64,000 bases of DNA from Hephaestia mangrovi (GTDB lineage Bacteria > Pseudomonadota > Alphaproteobacteria > Sphingomonadales > Sphingomonadaceae): contig NZ_JAINVU010000008.1 in assembly GCF_019880555.1 (NCBI RefSeq), positions 1 to 64,000 on the forward strand, given 5' to 3'. Made by a program: the position numbers and the translations under genes. Below, piece by piece: positions 27,400-36,224 of this stretch; the first letter of the stretch is position 1; each line of letters starts with the position of its first letter. The notes beneath the pieces are model-generated. The model ran no database searches and was not told where the DNA came from. It saw only the letters and a list, made by a program, of their open reading frames with translations.

Positions 27400-30141
27400 T
27401 TAGCGAAGCACTTTGCCCTGCGCGTCCCACACCTCGACCTTCCCTAGATCGAGAGCGCGTATTTTCGATTCGATTTTCGACAGGTCGCCGACCACCACCC
27501 AAGTCAACGCGTCGGGGCGCAGCACGGCATCCGCCGTGCTGGTGATCGTGTCGGGCGTCAGCGCTTCATATTGAGCGGGCAGCGTCGTAATCCAGTTGTC
27601 GGGTCGATTGAAACGGTCGACGAACTGCATGTAGCCGACCAGCGCCTGATTGGTCTCGAACTGACCAGGGAGCGTCAGAACCTCGCCCTTTTCCATCAGA
27701 TCGAGCTCGGGGAGCGTGATCGGCCGGGCGTGACCGATGTCGCGCACTTCCTTTTCGATTTCGGTCATCGCCTCGGCGGTCTTATCGGTCTGGACGTCGG
27801 TCGCGATCTCGAACGGGCGCTCGCCCAGGGCGTCGTCGACCGCGCTGTTGGCGCCGTAGGTCCAGCCTTTGGCTTCGCGGATGTTCATGTTGATCCGCGA
27901 GGTAAAATTGCCGCCAAGAACATCGTTCAGCGCGTTGATGTCGAAATCGCGCGCGTCGAGCGTCGAGGGCATCAGCTGGCCGACGCGAATCGTCGATTGC
28001 GCCACGCCCGGCTTGTCGATGAGCACGATCCGCGTCGCCGTCGCCGGCGCGACCGGGGCAAGCGATTTCTGGCCCTTCGCGCGCGCCGGCGGCGTCCAAT
28101 CGCCGAACGCCTTGTTGAGCGCGGCAACCAGCGCCGGCAGGGTCGTATCGCCGGCGGCGTAGATCACCGCATTGTCGGGACGCAGCCAGCTGTCGTGGAA
28201 CGCGATCACATCGTCCCGGGTAAAGGATCGCAACGTGGCGGCGCGGCCGGCAAGCGGGGTGCCGTACGCATTGTCGGCGCCGTAGAGCAAGTGAGTGAAC
28301 GTCCGCTGCGCGATGCTCGTGGGGTTGGACAGCGATTGCGACAGCCCGGACAGATCGAGCGCCCGCAGCCGATCGAGATCGGCCTGACGGAAACCGGGAT
28401 TGCGGATGTAATCGGCCCACAGCGCGACCGAATCAGGCAGATTGCGCGTCAACGCCGACAACTGGATGTCGGTCGTGTCGCTGTTGCCATAGGTATAGAT
28501 GCGCGTGCCGAGCATGGCCTGGCGATCGGCGAACGCCTGCGCCGACAAATCCTTGGTGCCCTCATCCATCATCCCGAGGGTGAAAGTGCCCAGCCCCGGC
28601 TTCATCCGCTGATCGGCGGCGTGGCCGGCATCGAACGCCATCGTCATTTCCACCGTCGGCGTGCCGGTGCGCTGGGCGAACACCACCTTGATGCCGTTGG
28701 CCAGGGTCGCCCGCTGCATGTCAGGCAGCTTGAGCGCCGGCGACGGCGCCAGCCCGGGCATTGCCGTGCGGTCGGCGCCGTCGGCGGCGACCTTGTGGGT
28801 GCCGAACGGAACGACGGTGAGGCGGTAGGACGGTTTGTCGAGCCAGCCGTCCGCCGCGCCGCGGACCTGATCGGCGGTCAGCGCCTCGAAGGCTTGCTCG
28901 TCCTTCAGATAGCGACCGGGATCGTTCGCGAACGTCTCGCCGTCGGCCAGCGCCATTGCCCGAACATAGATCGATTCCATCGAGCGGATCATGTCGCCAT
29001 AGGATGTCGTCTTGGCCTGTTGCAGCTCGCTAGGCGTCGGGCCGTGATCGAGATAGTCGCGCAGCGCGTCCTTGAGCGCGGCTTGCGCCGTCGCCGGATC
29101 GACGCCATCCTTGAGCATCAACTGGATCGAGAAAACCCCGACGGCGGCATAGCCCTGATAAGTGACGTCGACCGAAGTCGCGATCTGCTTGTCGTGGACC
29201 AGCAATCGATACAGGCGCGCGGTCTTGCCGCGGCCGAGAATCTGCGCGGTCATGCGCAACGCCTCTGAATCGGGCGTCCCGCGCCCCGGCACCGGCCAGT
29301 CCCACGCGATCGCGGTCTGCGGCACCGGATCCTGCAGCACTTCGGTCTTGGTCGCGCTCAGCGTCGGCACCCAGGCGGTCATCCGCGAAATCGGCGGGCC
29401 GGCGGGCACGCTGCCGAAATACTTTTCCATCAGACGCCTGGCATCGGCGACGGTGACGTCGCCCGACAGCACCACCACCGAATTCGCCGCGCCATAATAT
29501 TGGGCGAACCACGCCTTCACGTCGGCCAGCGACGCGGCATCGAGATCGGCCATCGAGCCGATCGTCGTGTGGTGATAGGGATGGCCGACCGGAAACAGGC
29601 CGGCAAGTTCATGCTCGCTCATATCGGCATAGGGCTGGCCTTCGCGGACGCGCTTTTCGTTCTGCACCACGGCGCGCTGGGCATCGAGCTTGGCCTGGTC
29701 GATCGCGCCGAGCAAATGACCCATCCGGTCCGATTCGAGCCACAATGCCCGTTCCAGCCCGCCGGTCGGCACCACTTCGTAATAATAGGTCTGGTCGAAC
29801 GACGTGGCGCCGTTGACCGCCGACGCGCCGACTTCCTGCAGCGGCGGCATATATTCCTTGTTGTGATGTTCCGAGCCGTTGAACATCAAATGCTCGAACA
29901 GATGCGCGAACCCGGACTTGCCCGCCGGCTCGTTCATGGAGCCAACGTGATACCATACCGTCACCGCCACCTTGGGCGTGGCATGATCTTCGTGAACCAC
30001 CACCCGCAACCCGTTGGCCAGCGTGAACTGGGTGTAAGGGAGAAGGTCGCTCGGCTGGGCGAGCACAGGTTGTTCGGCGCGCGCAGCCGGGGCGAAGGCG
30101 CCGGCCAGCGAAGCCGCGGCCAGCAGATGCAGGTATTTCAT
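27400..30141 (-). CDS. Secreted M16 zinc metallopeptidase (pitrilysin/FusC-PqqL-like)
   Basis: A 913-residue protein with a signal peptide (cut near residue 22, after APAARA). The N-terminal M16 domain has the inverted zinc motif His80-Leu-Phe-Glu83-His84 and a third ligand, Glu162, in VVQNEKR. A second, catalytically silent M16 half fills the C-terminus, as in two-domain pitrilysin-like clamshells that cut peptides small enough to be enclosed. It lies 45 bp after an STN-type TonB receptor. In Pectobacterium FusA/FusC and E. coli YddB/PqqL, such a pair imports and cleaves a protein ligand; this is inferred here, not shown. Confidence 0.9.
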   Translation of the reverse strand: MKYLHLLAAASLAGAFAPAARAEQPVLAQPSDLLPYTQFTLANGLRVVVHEDHATPKVAVTVWYHVGSMNEPAGKSGFAHLFEHLMFNGSEHHNKEYMPPLQEVGASAVNGATSFDQTYYYEVVPTGGLERALWLESDRMGHLLGAIDQAKLDAQRAVVQNEKRVREGQPYADMSEHELAGLFPVGHPYHHTTIGSMADLDAASLADVKAWFAQYYGAANSVVVLSGDVTVADARRLMEKYFGSVPAGPPISRMTAWVPTLSATKTEVLQDPVPQTAIAWDWPVPGRGTPDSEALRMTAQILGRGKTARLYRLLVHDKQIATSVDVTYQGYAAVGVFSIQLMLKDGVDPATAQAALKDALRDYLDHGPTPSELQQAKTTSYGDMIRSMESIYVRAMALADGETFANDPGRYLKDEQAFEALTADQVRGAADGWLDKPSYRLTVVPFGTHKVAADGADRTAMPGLAPSPALKLPDMQRATLANGIKVVFAQRTGTPTVEMTMAFDAGHAADQRMKPGLGTFTLGMMDEGTKDLSAQAFADRQAMLGTRIYTYGNSDTTDIQLSALTRNLPDSVALWADYIRNPGFRQADLDRLRALDLSGLSQSLSNPTSIAQRTFTHLLYGADNAYGTPLAGRAATLRSFTRDDVIAFHDSWLRPDNAVIYAAGDTTLPALVAALNKAFGDWTPPARAKGQKSLAPVAPATATRIVLIDKPGVAQSTIRVGQLMPSTLDARDFDINALNDVLGGNFTSRINMNIREAKGWTYGANSAVDDALGERPFEIATDVQTDKTAEAMTEIEKEVRDIGHARPITLPELDLMEKGEVLTLPGQFETNQALVGYMQFVDRFNRPDNWITTLPAQYEALTPDTITSTADAVLRPDALTWVVVGDLSKIESKIRALDLGKVEVWDAQGKVLR

Positions 30142-30186
30142 GGGTGACGATGGTCCTTGAAGGGCGGCCGCGACGGCCGGCAGGTG

Positions 30187-33100
30187 TTAGAAATTGGCGG
30201 AAATGCCGATCTTGAACTTGCGGCCGCCCAGATAGGTCGCCCGCGTATAATAAGCCGGCGCGCTGCCTTCGCCGCCGATCGTTTCCTCGACGTCGGGGCT
30301 GGTCGTACCTTTCAGCAGGTCGGATGCCTCGACATAGATGCGGAATTTGCCGAAGCCCGGCCGGAAATAATATTCCGCCCGGAAATCGAGCGTGCCCACG
30401 CCTTCCTGATAGACGCTGAGGTCGCGCGGGCGGAAATCGCCGAGCGCGCGCGACTGGAAGCTGTAAGCGAGCGTCGCGTCGACCCCGTATTTGTTGTAGG
30501 TCATCGCGACGGTGCCCGAATGCTTGGGCTGCTGATTGAATGGGATGCCGTAGAATTCGTAGACGCTCTGCCCCCCGGCGGGGGCATAGGCCCAGGAATA
30601 TTGCTGGACCCGCGAGCTCTTGGTGAAGGTGTAGTTGGCGAACACGCCGAGGCCGTTGAGCGCCCCGGGCAGGAAGGTCAGCTGCTGCTCCACCTGCCCC
30701 TCGATCCCCCAGATCGTCGCGATGTGATCGCTGTTGGCCGGCATCCCGCCGTTGATGAAATAATTTTCGGGATGGGCGGGATCGAAATAGGGCGGACCCT
30801 GGAAATAGGGGCTGTCGGGCAAGGTCACGTTGGCGAGATTGGTTGGGCCGTTGACCTCGTTTGCCTGCAGCAGATTGTGGATGCGCTTGTAGAACGCGCT
30901 CAGCTTGATGATCCCGACGTGGTGATAGAATTCGGCGCTGACATCGAAATTGTCGGTCGTCGCGGGGCGCAGGTTCGGATTGCCCGAGTTGATCTGGACG
31001 ATCGGCTTTACGCCTTCGGGACCAGGCGTCGGAATATTGATGAAGGTGATCCGCGTCGCGGTCGAAAGCTCGCCGATCTGCGGGCGCGCGACCGACAGGT
31101 AATAGCCGCCGCGGAAGATCAGGTTGTCGCTTTCGCGGTAATTGAACAGAATGCGCGGCAGGAAACGCGACGTGCTCGATGTCTCGGTGACGAGCTTGGT
31201 AAACGCGTTCTGGAACGCCAGGTCGACGCCAAAGCCGCCGCCGTCCTCGGGCAGGATCGGCCCGATATAGGTGGGGAAGATCAGGTCTCGCGCCATCAGG
31301 TCGACGCGGTCGTACCGGACGCCGCCGACCACCTCGAGCTTGCCGAACTGAAGCTGCGACTGGAGATAGCCCGCATAGTTCGTTTCCGAGGTCATCTGCT
31401 TGTCCTGATCGGGATTGGGCACGATCGGAGTCAGCGTCAGATTGGAATAGTCAGCGAGATATTGGTCGAGATTGTCGAGGAAGCCGGTGAAGGTCTTCTC
31501 GCTCATCACCGAGAAATTGGCGTCGGTGATGCCGATCCGGCCGAGGTCGGACGGGCCGAAGGGCAGGCCGAGCGCCGCAATCGTCGTGCCGCCGCCGAAC
31601 TGCGAGCGCACCAGATTGCTCTTGAACTCGGTCTTTTCGAAGTGGATGCCGGCCTCGATATATTTCAGCGGCCCCCAGCCCATTGACCAGCGCGCGCTGT
31701 ATTCGGCGGTGTAACGATTGTTGAGACCCGTGGTCGTGTCGATCTGGCCGGTGCCGTTGTCGATCGTGAAATGCGACGGATCGTTGACGAAAGCCCAGCC
31801 GGCGTCGCTGAGCAGCGGGATCGGAATCTGGTTGCCGTTGCGCGGGCCGAAGCCTGAGATGATGTAGCCGAGCGTCGGATCGGTCGCGGCGGGCAGGAAA
31901 TAATCCGCCTTGGCATCGCTGTCGGGCATCCGCAGATCGAGCGTGGTATTGGCCTTGTGGCGCTCGGAGCCATGGGCATAGCCGAGCAGGTATTTCAGCG
32001 TGATCTTGCCGATCTCGCTCTTGCCGTTGAACGCATAGGTATCCGACACCGTCTTGGCGCCCGGATCGTATGTATATTCCTGCTCGTGCTGCAGCGCCGC
32101 GTTGCCGGGGCTGAGATCGAGATGCAGCGCCGAAACCGGATCGCCGCCCGCGATAACCGAATATTCGTCAAGCGTGGCGAAAATGTCGGTCAGTGAATAT
32201 GTCGTGCGATCGGTTTCCGAATGCTGGAAATCGAACTTCAGGTCGGTATGCGTGTCGATCTTCCATTCGGCCGACAGCGTGGCGGCCAGCGTCTTCTGCT
32301 GGACATGGTTGAAGCTGGTTTCGAGGCGGTTGGGATAGGCCTGGTCGCCGCCGGCAACGAAGGGAAAGGTGCTGAGCGGGTCGGTGGCGTCGGTCGAGGT
32401 CAGGGTCGGCTGGCCGTCGGCATCGGGCGGCAGGAACGCGCCGAAATCGAGAATCGTGTTGTAGGAGATGTTGCGCACCGAATTCCGCCGGTACTGAACC
32501 GACGCGCTGACCCCGAAATTGTCGCCGGCGCCGAATTTGCCGGAGACCGTGCCCGACGCGAGAAAATCGTTGCTGAAGCCCTTGGCGCTACGCCCACCTT
32601 CGACCTGGAAACTGGCATAACGGCGCGAGCGGTCGAGCGGCGACTGGGTTTCGATCTCGACCAGCCCGCCGGTGCCGGCGCTGTCCTGGCTGGGCAACAG
32701 GCTCTTGCTGATGGTGATCTTGCTGACCGAATCGGCGAGCAGATTGCTGAGATCGGCTGAACGGCCGGTGCCGTTGCCGACCGGCAGGTTGAGCCCGTTG
32801 AGCTTGACCGCGTTCATATCGGGATCGAGCCCGCGTACCACGACATTGGTGCCGTCGCCGGTCAACGAGTCGCGCTGAAACGAGACGCCGGGCGCACGAC
32901 GCAACGCGTCGGAAAAAGTGGTGCCGGTGAAGTTGCCGAGGTCGTCGGCCGAAATCACATCGGAATCGTTTTCGGCGGTTCGCTGCAGATTGAGCGCCTT
33001 GGCCCGCGCGCTGCGCGTTCCGTAGACGACGATGCCGTGCTCATCATTGATGCCCTCGCTGAGCAGCACGTCGGCGCGATATTGCTGACCGGGTGCGAGG

Positions 33101-33645
33101 TCGATCGCCTGATAGGCGGGTGCGAACCCGAGAAACGAGACGTCCAGCGTGTAATTGCCGGGCGGCACGTCCGGAAACTGGAAGTTGCCGAGATTGTCGG
33201 CTTTCGCGGTTCGGCCGATCGGCTCCAGGTGGATCAGCGCGCCGGCGATATTGCGATTGTCACCGGGCCCAGAGACGTGGCCACCGATCGATCCTGATCT
33301 GGCGGCGTCACCTGGCTCGGCTTGCGCCGATTTGCCCGGGGGTGGCGGCGGCTGGGTGCTGCCGATGACAAATGTTCCGCCGGGGGTCACATCGAGCGAC
33401 AAGCCGGTGCCTCGCAGCAAAAGGCGATAGCCGCTTTCGGCGCTATATCGTCCATGCAAGGCTGGCGCGACCATGCCTTTCACGGCGGCCTCGGTGAATA
33501 CCAGGTTAGAACCCGTGGTGGCCGCCAGCGCCCTTAACGATGTCGCCAGCGGCTGCCGCGGAAGATCGACTTGAAATGTGGTTTGCGCCTGGGCCGCCAA
33601 TGGAGTGGCCAGGGCACACGCAACCAATGCTATTCTTGAGATCAT
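30187..33645 (-). CDS. TonB-dependent receptor with STN signalling domain
   Basis: A 1152-residue outer-membrane receptor. After a signal peptide (ending AAQAQ) comes an STN domain (about residues 22-97, FQVDLPRQPLATSLRALA), a Pro-rich linker, a CarboxypepD-reg-like fold (about 118-198), a TonB-box region GIVVYGTRS, the plug and a 22-strand barrel ending in an aromatic residue (KFKIGISANF). STN domains contact a FecR-type anti-sigma factor, and the FecR and ECF sigma genes lie directly upstream. It precedes a secreted M16 peptidase, so the ligand may be a peptide or protein. Transcribed from an ECF-like promoter at 33691-33717. Confidence 0.95.
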   Translation of the reverse strand: MISRIALVACALATPLAAQAQTTFQVDLPRQPLATSLRALAATTGSNLVFTEAAVKGMVAPALHGRYSAESGYRLLLRGTGLSLDVTPGGTFVIGSTQPPPPPGKSAQAEPGDAARSGSIGGHVSGPGDNRNIAGALIHLEPIGRTAKADNLGNFQFPDVPPGNYTLDVSFLGFAPAYQAIDLAPGQQYRADVLLSEGINDEHGIVVYGTRSARAKALNLQRTAENDSDVISADDLGNFTGTTFSDALRRAPGVSFQRDSLTGDGTNVVVRGLDPDMNAVKLNGLNLPVGNGTGRSADLSNLLADSVSKITISKSLLPSQDSAGTGGLVEIETQSPLDRSRRYASFQVEGGRSAKGFSNDFLASGTVSGKFGAGDNFGVSASVQYRRNSVRNISYNTILDFGAFLPPDADGQPTLTSTDATDPLSTFPFVAGGDQAYPNRLETSFNHVQQKTLAATLSAEWKIDTHTDLKFDFQHSETDRTTYSLTDIFATLDEYSVIAGGDPVSALHLDLSPGNAALQHEQEYTYDPGAKTVSDTYAFNGKSEIGKITLKYLLGYAHGSERHKANTTLDLRMPDSDAKADYFLPAATDPTLGYIISGFGPRNGNQIPIPLLSDAGWAFVNDPSHFTIDNGTGQIDTTTGLNNRYTAEYSARWSMGWGPLKYIEAGIHFEKTEFKSNLVRSQFGGGTTIAALGLPFGPSDLGRIGITDANFSVMSEKTFTGFLDNLDQYLADYSNLTLTPIVPNPDQDKQMTSETNYAGYLQSQLQFGKLEVVGGVRYDRVDLMARDLIFPTYIGPILPEDGGGFGVDLAFQNAFTKLVTETSSTSRFLPRILFNYRESDNLIFRGGYYLSVARPQIGELSTATRITFINIPTPGPEGVKPIVQINSGNPNLRPATTDNFDVSAEFYHHVGIIKLSAFYKRIHNLLQANEVNGPTNLANVTLPDSPYFQGPPYFDPAHPENYFINGGMPANSDHIATIWGIEGQVEQQLTFLPGALNGLGVFANYTFTKSSRVQQYSWAYAPAGGQSVYEFYGIPFNQQPKHSGTVAMTYNKYGVDATLAYSFQSRALGDFRPRDLSVYQEGVGTLDFRAEYYFRPGFGKFRIYVEASDLLKGTTSPDVEETIGGEGSAPAYYTRATYLGGRKFKIGISANF

Positions 33646-33690
33646 CGACTACCCCCCAAAGTTGCCGTCGCAGCGGCCCCTTGAAACGGT

Positions 33691-33717
33691 AGACGACGAT
33701 CATGCGCAAAACCGACA
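33691..33717 (-). promoter_or_regulatory. ECF sigma promoter candidate for the TonB receptor
   Basis: Reading leftward: TGTCGG (33712-33717), 16 bases, CGTCT (33691-33695). The same layout, TGTCCG-N16-CGTCT, lies before the sigma gene itself at 35262-35288. CGTC is a frequent -10 element of ECF sigma factors. The -10 box is about 45 bp from the start codon. Confidence 0.65.
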
Positions 33718-33786
33718 TGCGCACGACATAAAAAGTTCGCATTTCTTATCCGCCCGACAGTATCGTGCGGTCCAGACGCGCGGACT

Positions 33787-34761
33787 TTACTCTTCGATCG
33801 TCAACTGGCTGCCGTCATGAACGACGCGCCAACCATTGAGTCGGGCAATCGCAACCGCGAATTCGGCAGTGTCGTTGGTAGAAAACACGCCCGAAACGGG
33901 CGTTGTCGACAGCCGGGGATCGGCAACTTTGATCTTCGGGCCGCCATAGCGCCCCAGTTCGGCGATCGCCTTGGCCAGCGGCGTCTCGTCGAAAACGATT
34001 TGGCCGCGCCGCCATGCCGTGACGGTATCGATCGGGGGCATGTCGATCGCAGCGGGCGCATCCTTATTGGTCGTCAGGCGCTCTCCCGGTGCAAGCAACG
34101 TCGGCTCGGCGGCCGCGCTCGACAAGCCGGATTTCACCTCTGTTACCGCGACCTTGCCTTTGAGCAGCGTGACTTCGACATCGCCATCAATGCGGCGCAC
34201 GATGAAGCTCGTGCCAACCGCGCGAACCCGCTTGTTTCCGGCCGCCACGATGAACGGACGCCGGGTATTGTGGGCGACGTCGAACATCGCCTCGCCGTGA
34301 TCCAGCGTGATCTGCCGGACATCGGGCTTGTAATCGACGTCAAGCCGGGTGTCGGTGTCGAGCGCAATGCGGCTGCCGTCGTCGAGGGTGGCGACTTCCT
34401 GTTCGCCACGTTCGGTCGTGTAGGTGACGGGCCGATCCATCAGCCACCAGGCGACGCTGCCCAGAACCAGCAGCAACGCTGCGGCAAGAGCCAAAACCCG
34501 CAGCGACGCGAAAGGTGCGCGCCAAGCGTTCGGCCCCGACGGTTGGCGAGCAGCGTCGCCGTCTTCAAATGCGGCAGCGCCGGGGATCATCGCCCAGAGC
34601 TCGGTTGCGCGCTCGAAGGCGTCGCGTCGCGCCGCGTCGCCGTTGAGCCAGGCTTTCAGCGCCGCTTCGGTCGCGCTGTCGCGCGGCGTTGCCTGCAGGC
34701 GCGCGATCCAGGCCGCCGCCTCGGCTTCGACCTGTCGGTGAGAGGGTGAATGATTCACCAT
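33787..34761 (-). CDS. FecR-family anti-sigma factor
   Basis: A 324-residue protein: cytoplasmic N-domain (AEAAAWIARLQ, then LKAWLNGDAARRDAFERATELW), one membrane helix (about residues 89-107), a periplasmic FecR domain (YTTERGEQEVATLDDGSRIALD, then FIVRRIDGDVEVTLLKGKV) and a C-terminal STN-like fold. In the Fec model it holds or activates its sigma factor according to receptor state. Its start overlaps the end of the sigma gene by 7 bp, so they are co-translated. The receptor gene follows after 141 bp with its own ECF-like promoter. Confidence 0.93.
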   Translation of the reverse strand: MVNHSPSHRQVEAEAAAWIARLQATPRDSATEAALKAWLNGDAARRDAFERATELWAMIPGAAAFEDGDAARQPSGPNAWRAPFASLRVLALAAALLLVLGSVAWWLMDRPVTYTTERGEQEVATLDDGSRIALDTDTRLDVDYKPDVRQITLDHGEAMFDVAHNTRRPFIVAAGNKRVRAVGTSFIVRRIDGDVEVTLLKGKVAVTEVKSGLSSAAAEPTLLAPGERLTTNKDAPAAIDMPPIDTVTAWRRGQIVFDETPLAKAIAELGRYGGPKIKVADPRLSTTPVSGVFSTNDTAEFAVAIARLNGWRVVHDGSQLTIEE

Positions 34762-35234
34762 CCGTCCATCCAGCGCATCAATTGCAGAGTTGCGCGCGCC
34801 ACCTGCTTTTCAACCGCGGCGACGGACATCTGTTCACGCCGCGCGATTTCGGCGTAGCTCAGGTCGTCGAGGCGGCGCATCAGCAGGATACGGCGTGTCC
34901 GCTCGGGCAGCGTTTCGAGCCCGCGCGATGCATGGCGCAACCGCGCTCGCTCCTCGACGATCTGGCTCGGGTCCGGTTGCGACTGATCGGCGAGAAGATC
35001 GATACCGTCATGTCCGACGAAGGGCGCCCGCGCGCGGCGGCGAAGCTGGTCGATCGACAGATTGACCGCCGCTTTCACCAGAAGCGCCTCCCGCGAGCGC
35101 GCCTGATGCGCGCGTTCATATTGTTCTATCTTCAGAAACGCCTCTTGCACCAATTCATCCGCATCCGCTTCGGACACGCCATGCCGCAGCACCGCCCGTC
35201 TTGCCTTCGACAACATTTCCGACAGGCTCGGCAT
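34755..35234 (-). CDS. ECF sigma factor, FecI-like
   Basis: A 159-residue sigma factor with region 2 (ADELVQEAFLKIEQYERAH, then NLSIDQLRRRARA) and region 4 (LPERTRRILLMRRLDDLSYAEIARREQMSVAAVEKQVARA). The context FecI-FecR-TonB receptor gives a trans-envelope regulatory chain. The ATG at 35234 has GGAGACGG upstream. A promoter-like element shared with the receptor gene lies 28 bp before the start codon, suggesting that this sigma factor drives its own gene. No ferric-citrate or siderophore genes are adjacent, so iron need not be the signal. Confidence 0.93.
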   Translation of the reverse strand: MPSLSEMLSKARRAVLRHGVSEADADELVQEAFLKIEQYERAHQARSREALLVKAAVNLSIDQLRRRARAPFVGHDGIDLLADQSQPDPSQIVEERARLRHASRGLETLPERTRRILLMRRLDDLSYAEIARREQMSVAAVEKQVARATLQLMRWMDGW

Positions 35235-35261
35235 CGCGTGAACCGTCTCCCTCGAAACCTC

Positions 35262-35288
35262 AGACGATCATCACCGCAAAAACGGACA
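35262..35288 (-). promoter_or_regulatory. ECF sigma autoregulated promoter candidate
   Basis: Reading leftward: TGTCCG (35283-35288), 16 bases, CGTCT (35262-35266). Spacing and both hexamer/pentamer boxes match the receptor promoter at 33691-33717, and the central GTTTT and GATGATC/GATCGT stretches are similar too. The predicted leader is short, about 20 nt. Confidence 0.65.
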
Positions 35289-35472
35289 TAATGAAAGATA
35301 CCATTCCCGTTGCGGCGACAACCGTTTCGCCCGCGCGAACGATCGGCTTTAATCTGGCAGGGTTTCGAGATTGATCGCACATGAGGACTCATTCACGGCG
35401 CTGGCCGCCCGCATAACTTGGCCCGCGGCGCTCTCCTAACGCGTGATCGAGAGTAGCATGTTGCCTGACTTT

Positions 35473-35490
35473 TCAGCTAAATATCAGCTA
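35473..35490 (+). promoter_or_regulatory. IclR autoregulatory site candidate
   Basis: Two direct copies of TCAGCTA (35473-35479, 35484-35490) lie 11 bp apart, one helical turn, and the second touches the IclR start codon. TAAATA (35478-35483) between them could be a -10 box, which would start transcription at the ATG itself, giving a leaderless mRNA; no ribosome site is visible. Upstream, 35289-35472 shows no other clear signal. Confidence 0.45.
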
Positions 35491-36215
35491 TGCTAGCCGA
35501 GCCAAACGCGCAACCAAACCAAAGCCTGATCGATGGCATTGCCACGCTTCAAGCCTTGGCCTCAGCCCCCGAGCCGATCGGCTGTCGGGCACTCGCGCGC
35601 CAGCTCGGAATTAATACGACCAAGGTCAATCGACTGCTCAAGACTTTGGCATTCCTCGGGATTGCCCGGCAAACGGCCAACCGAAAATATACGGCCGGAT
35701 CTGGCATGCATGTGCTTGCCGCTCAGAGTCTGTTTGCGTCAGGGCTGCTCCGGCGAGCGCTCCCGGTGTTGGAGGGATTGCGGCGGTTTGGCCATACCGT
35801 GGCGCTCGGCGTGCTCTGGAATGACAGTGTCAGCTATCTTTTCCACGCACCGCCGGGGATCGAGGCGTCGCGGGGACTTGGACGTATCGGCCTGTTGCCA
35901 GCAACGACCAGCGGCATCGGCATTGCGCTGCTTGCGGAACTGCCGGAGGAGCGCGTCAGGGCTCTTTATGAGGGACGCGACATCCCAATGTTCCCCGCCG
36001 GCATCGGGGCGCTGCTGGACAAGCTTAAGGAAACGCGAGAAGCTGGTTACGCTCGCGTCCACGTCGCTGACGAGCGCGATTTCCACGCCGTCGCGACCGT
36101 GATTGGCGATCCGGTTCATGCTGGCATTGCGGTATCGGGCTGGATACCGGAGAATGCGACGCCGCCGTTGGTTGAGGCGCTGCGCGAAGCAGGGTCGGCG
36201 ATAGGGAGCGACTAG
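35490..36215 (+). CDS. IclR-family transcriptional regulator
   Basis: A 241-residue protein with an N-terminal winged helix (SLIDGIATLQALASA, CRALARQLGINTTKVNRLLKTLAFLGIA) and a GAF-like effector domain (GHTVALGVLWNDSVSYLF, IGLLPATTSGIGIALLAELPEE). IclR proteins often govern sugar-acid and aromatic catabolism. It is convergent with the dehydratase/lyase pair, which ends 9 bp away, and shares a short sequence motif with the promoter region of those genes and the adjacent TonB receptor. The effector is probably a sugar acid or keto-deoxy acid. Confidence 0.9.
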   Translation: MLAEPNAQPNQSLIDGIATLQALASAPEPIGCRALARQLGINTTKVNRLLKTLAFLGIARQTANRKYTAGSGMHVLAAQSLFASGLLRRALPVLEGLRRFGHTVALGVLWNDSVSYLFHAPPGIEASRGLGRIGLLPATTSGIGIALLAELPEERVRALYEGRDIPMFPAGIGALLDKLKETREAGYARVHVADERDFHAVATVIGDPVHAGIAVSGWIPENATPPLVEALREAGSAIGSD

Positions 36216-36224
36216 GGGCGGGGG

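Noticed and set aside
27571..29268. Rightward open frame opposite the M16 peptidase
   Set aside because: Shadow; the M16 zinc motif and signal peptide lie on the other strand.
33646..33786. Classical E. coli FecI promoter boxes before the receptor
   Set aside because: I looked for GGAAAT/TCCTTT-like boxes and found none; the TGTCSG/CGTCT pair fits better.
27400..35234. Lasso-peptide or siderophore cluster
   Set aside because: FecIR/receptor genes occur in such clusters, but there is no precursor, B/C processing enzyme, S9 isopeptidase, or siderophore synthesis gene.
34689..35291. Rightward open frame opposite the sigma and FecR genes
   Set aside because: Shadow; sigma regions 2 and 4 are clear on the minus strand.
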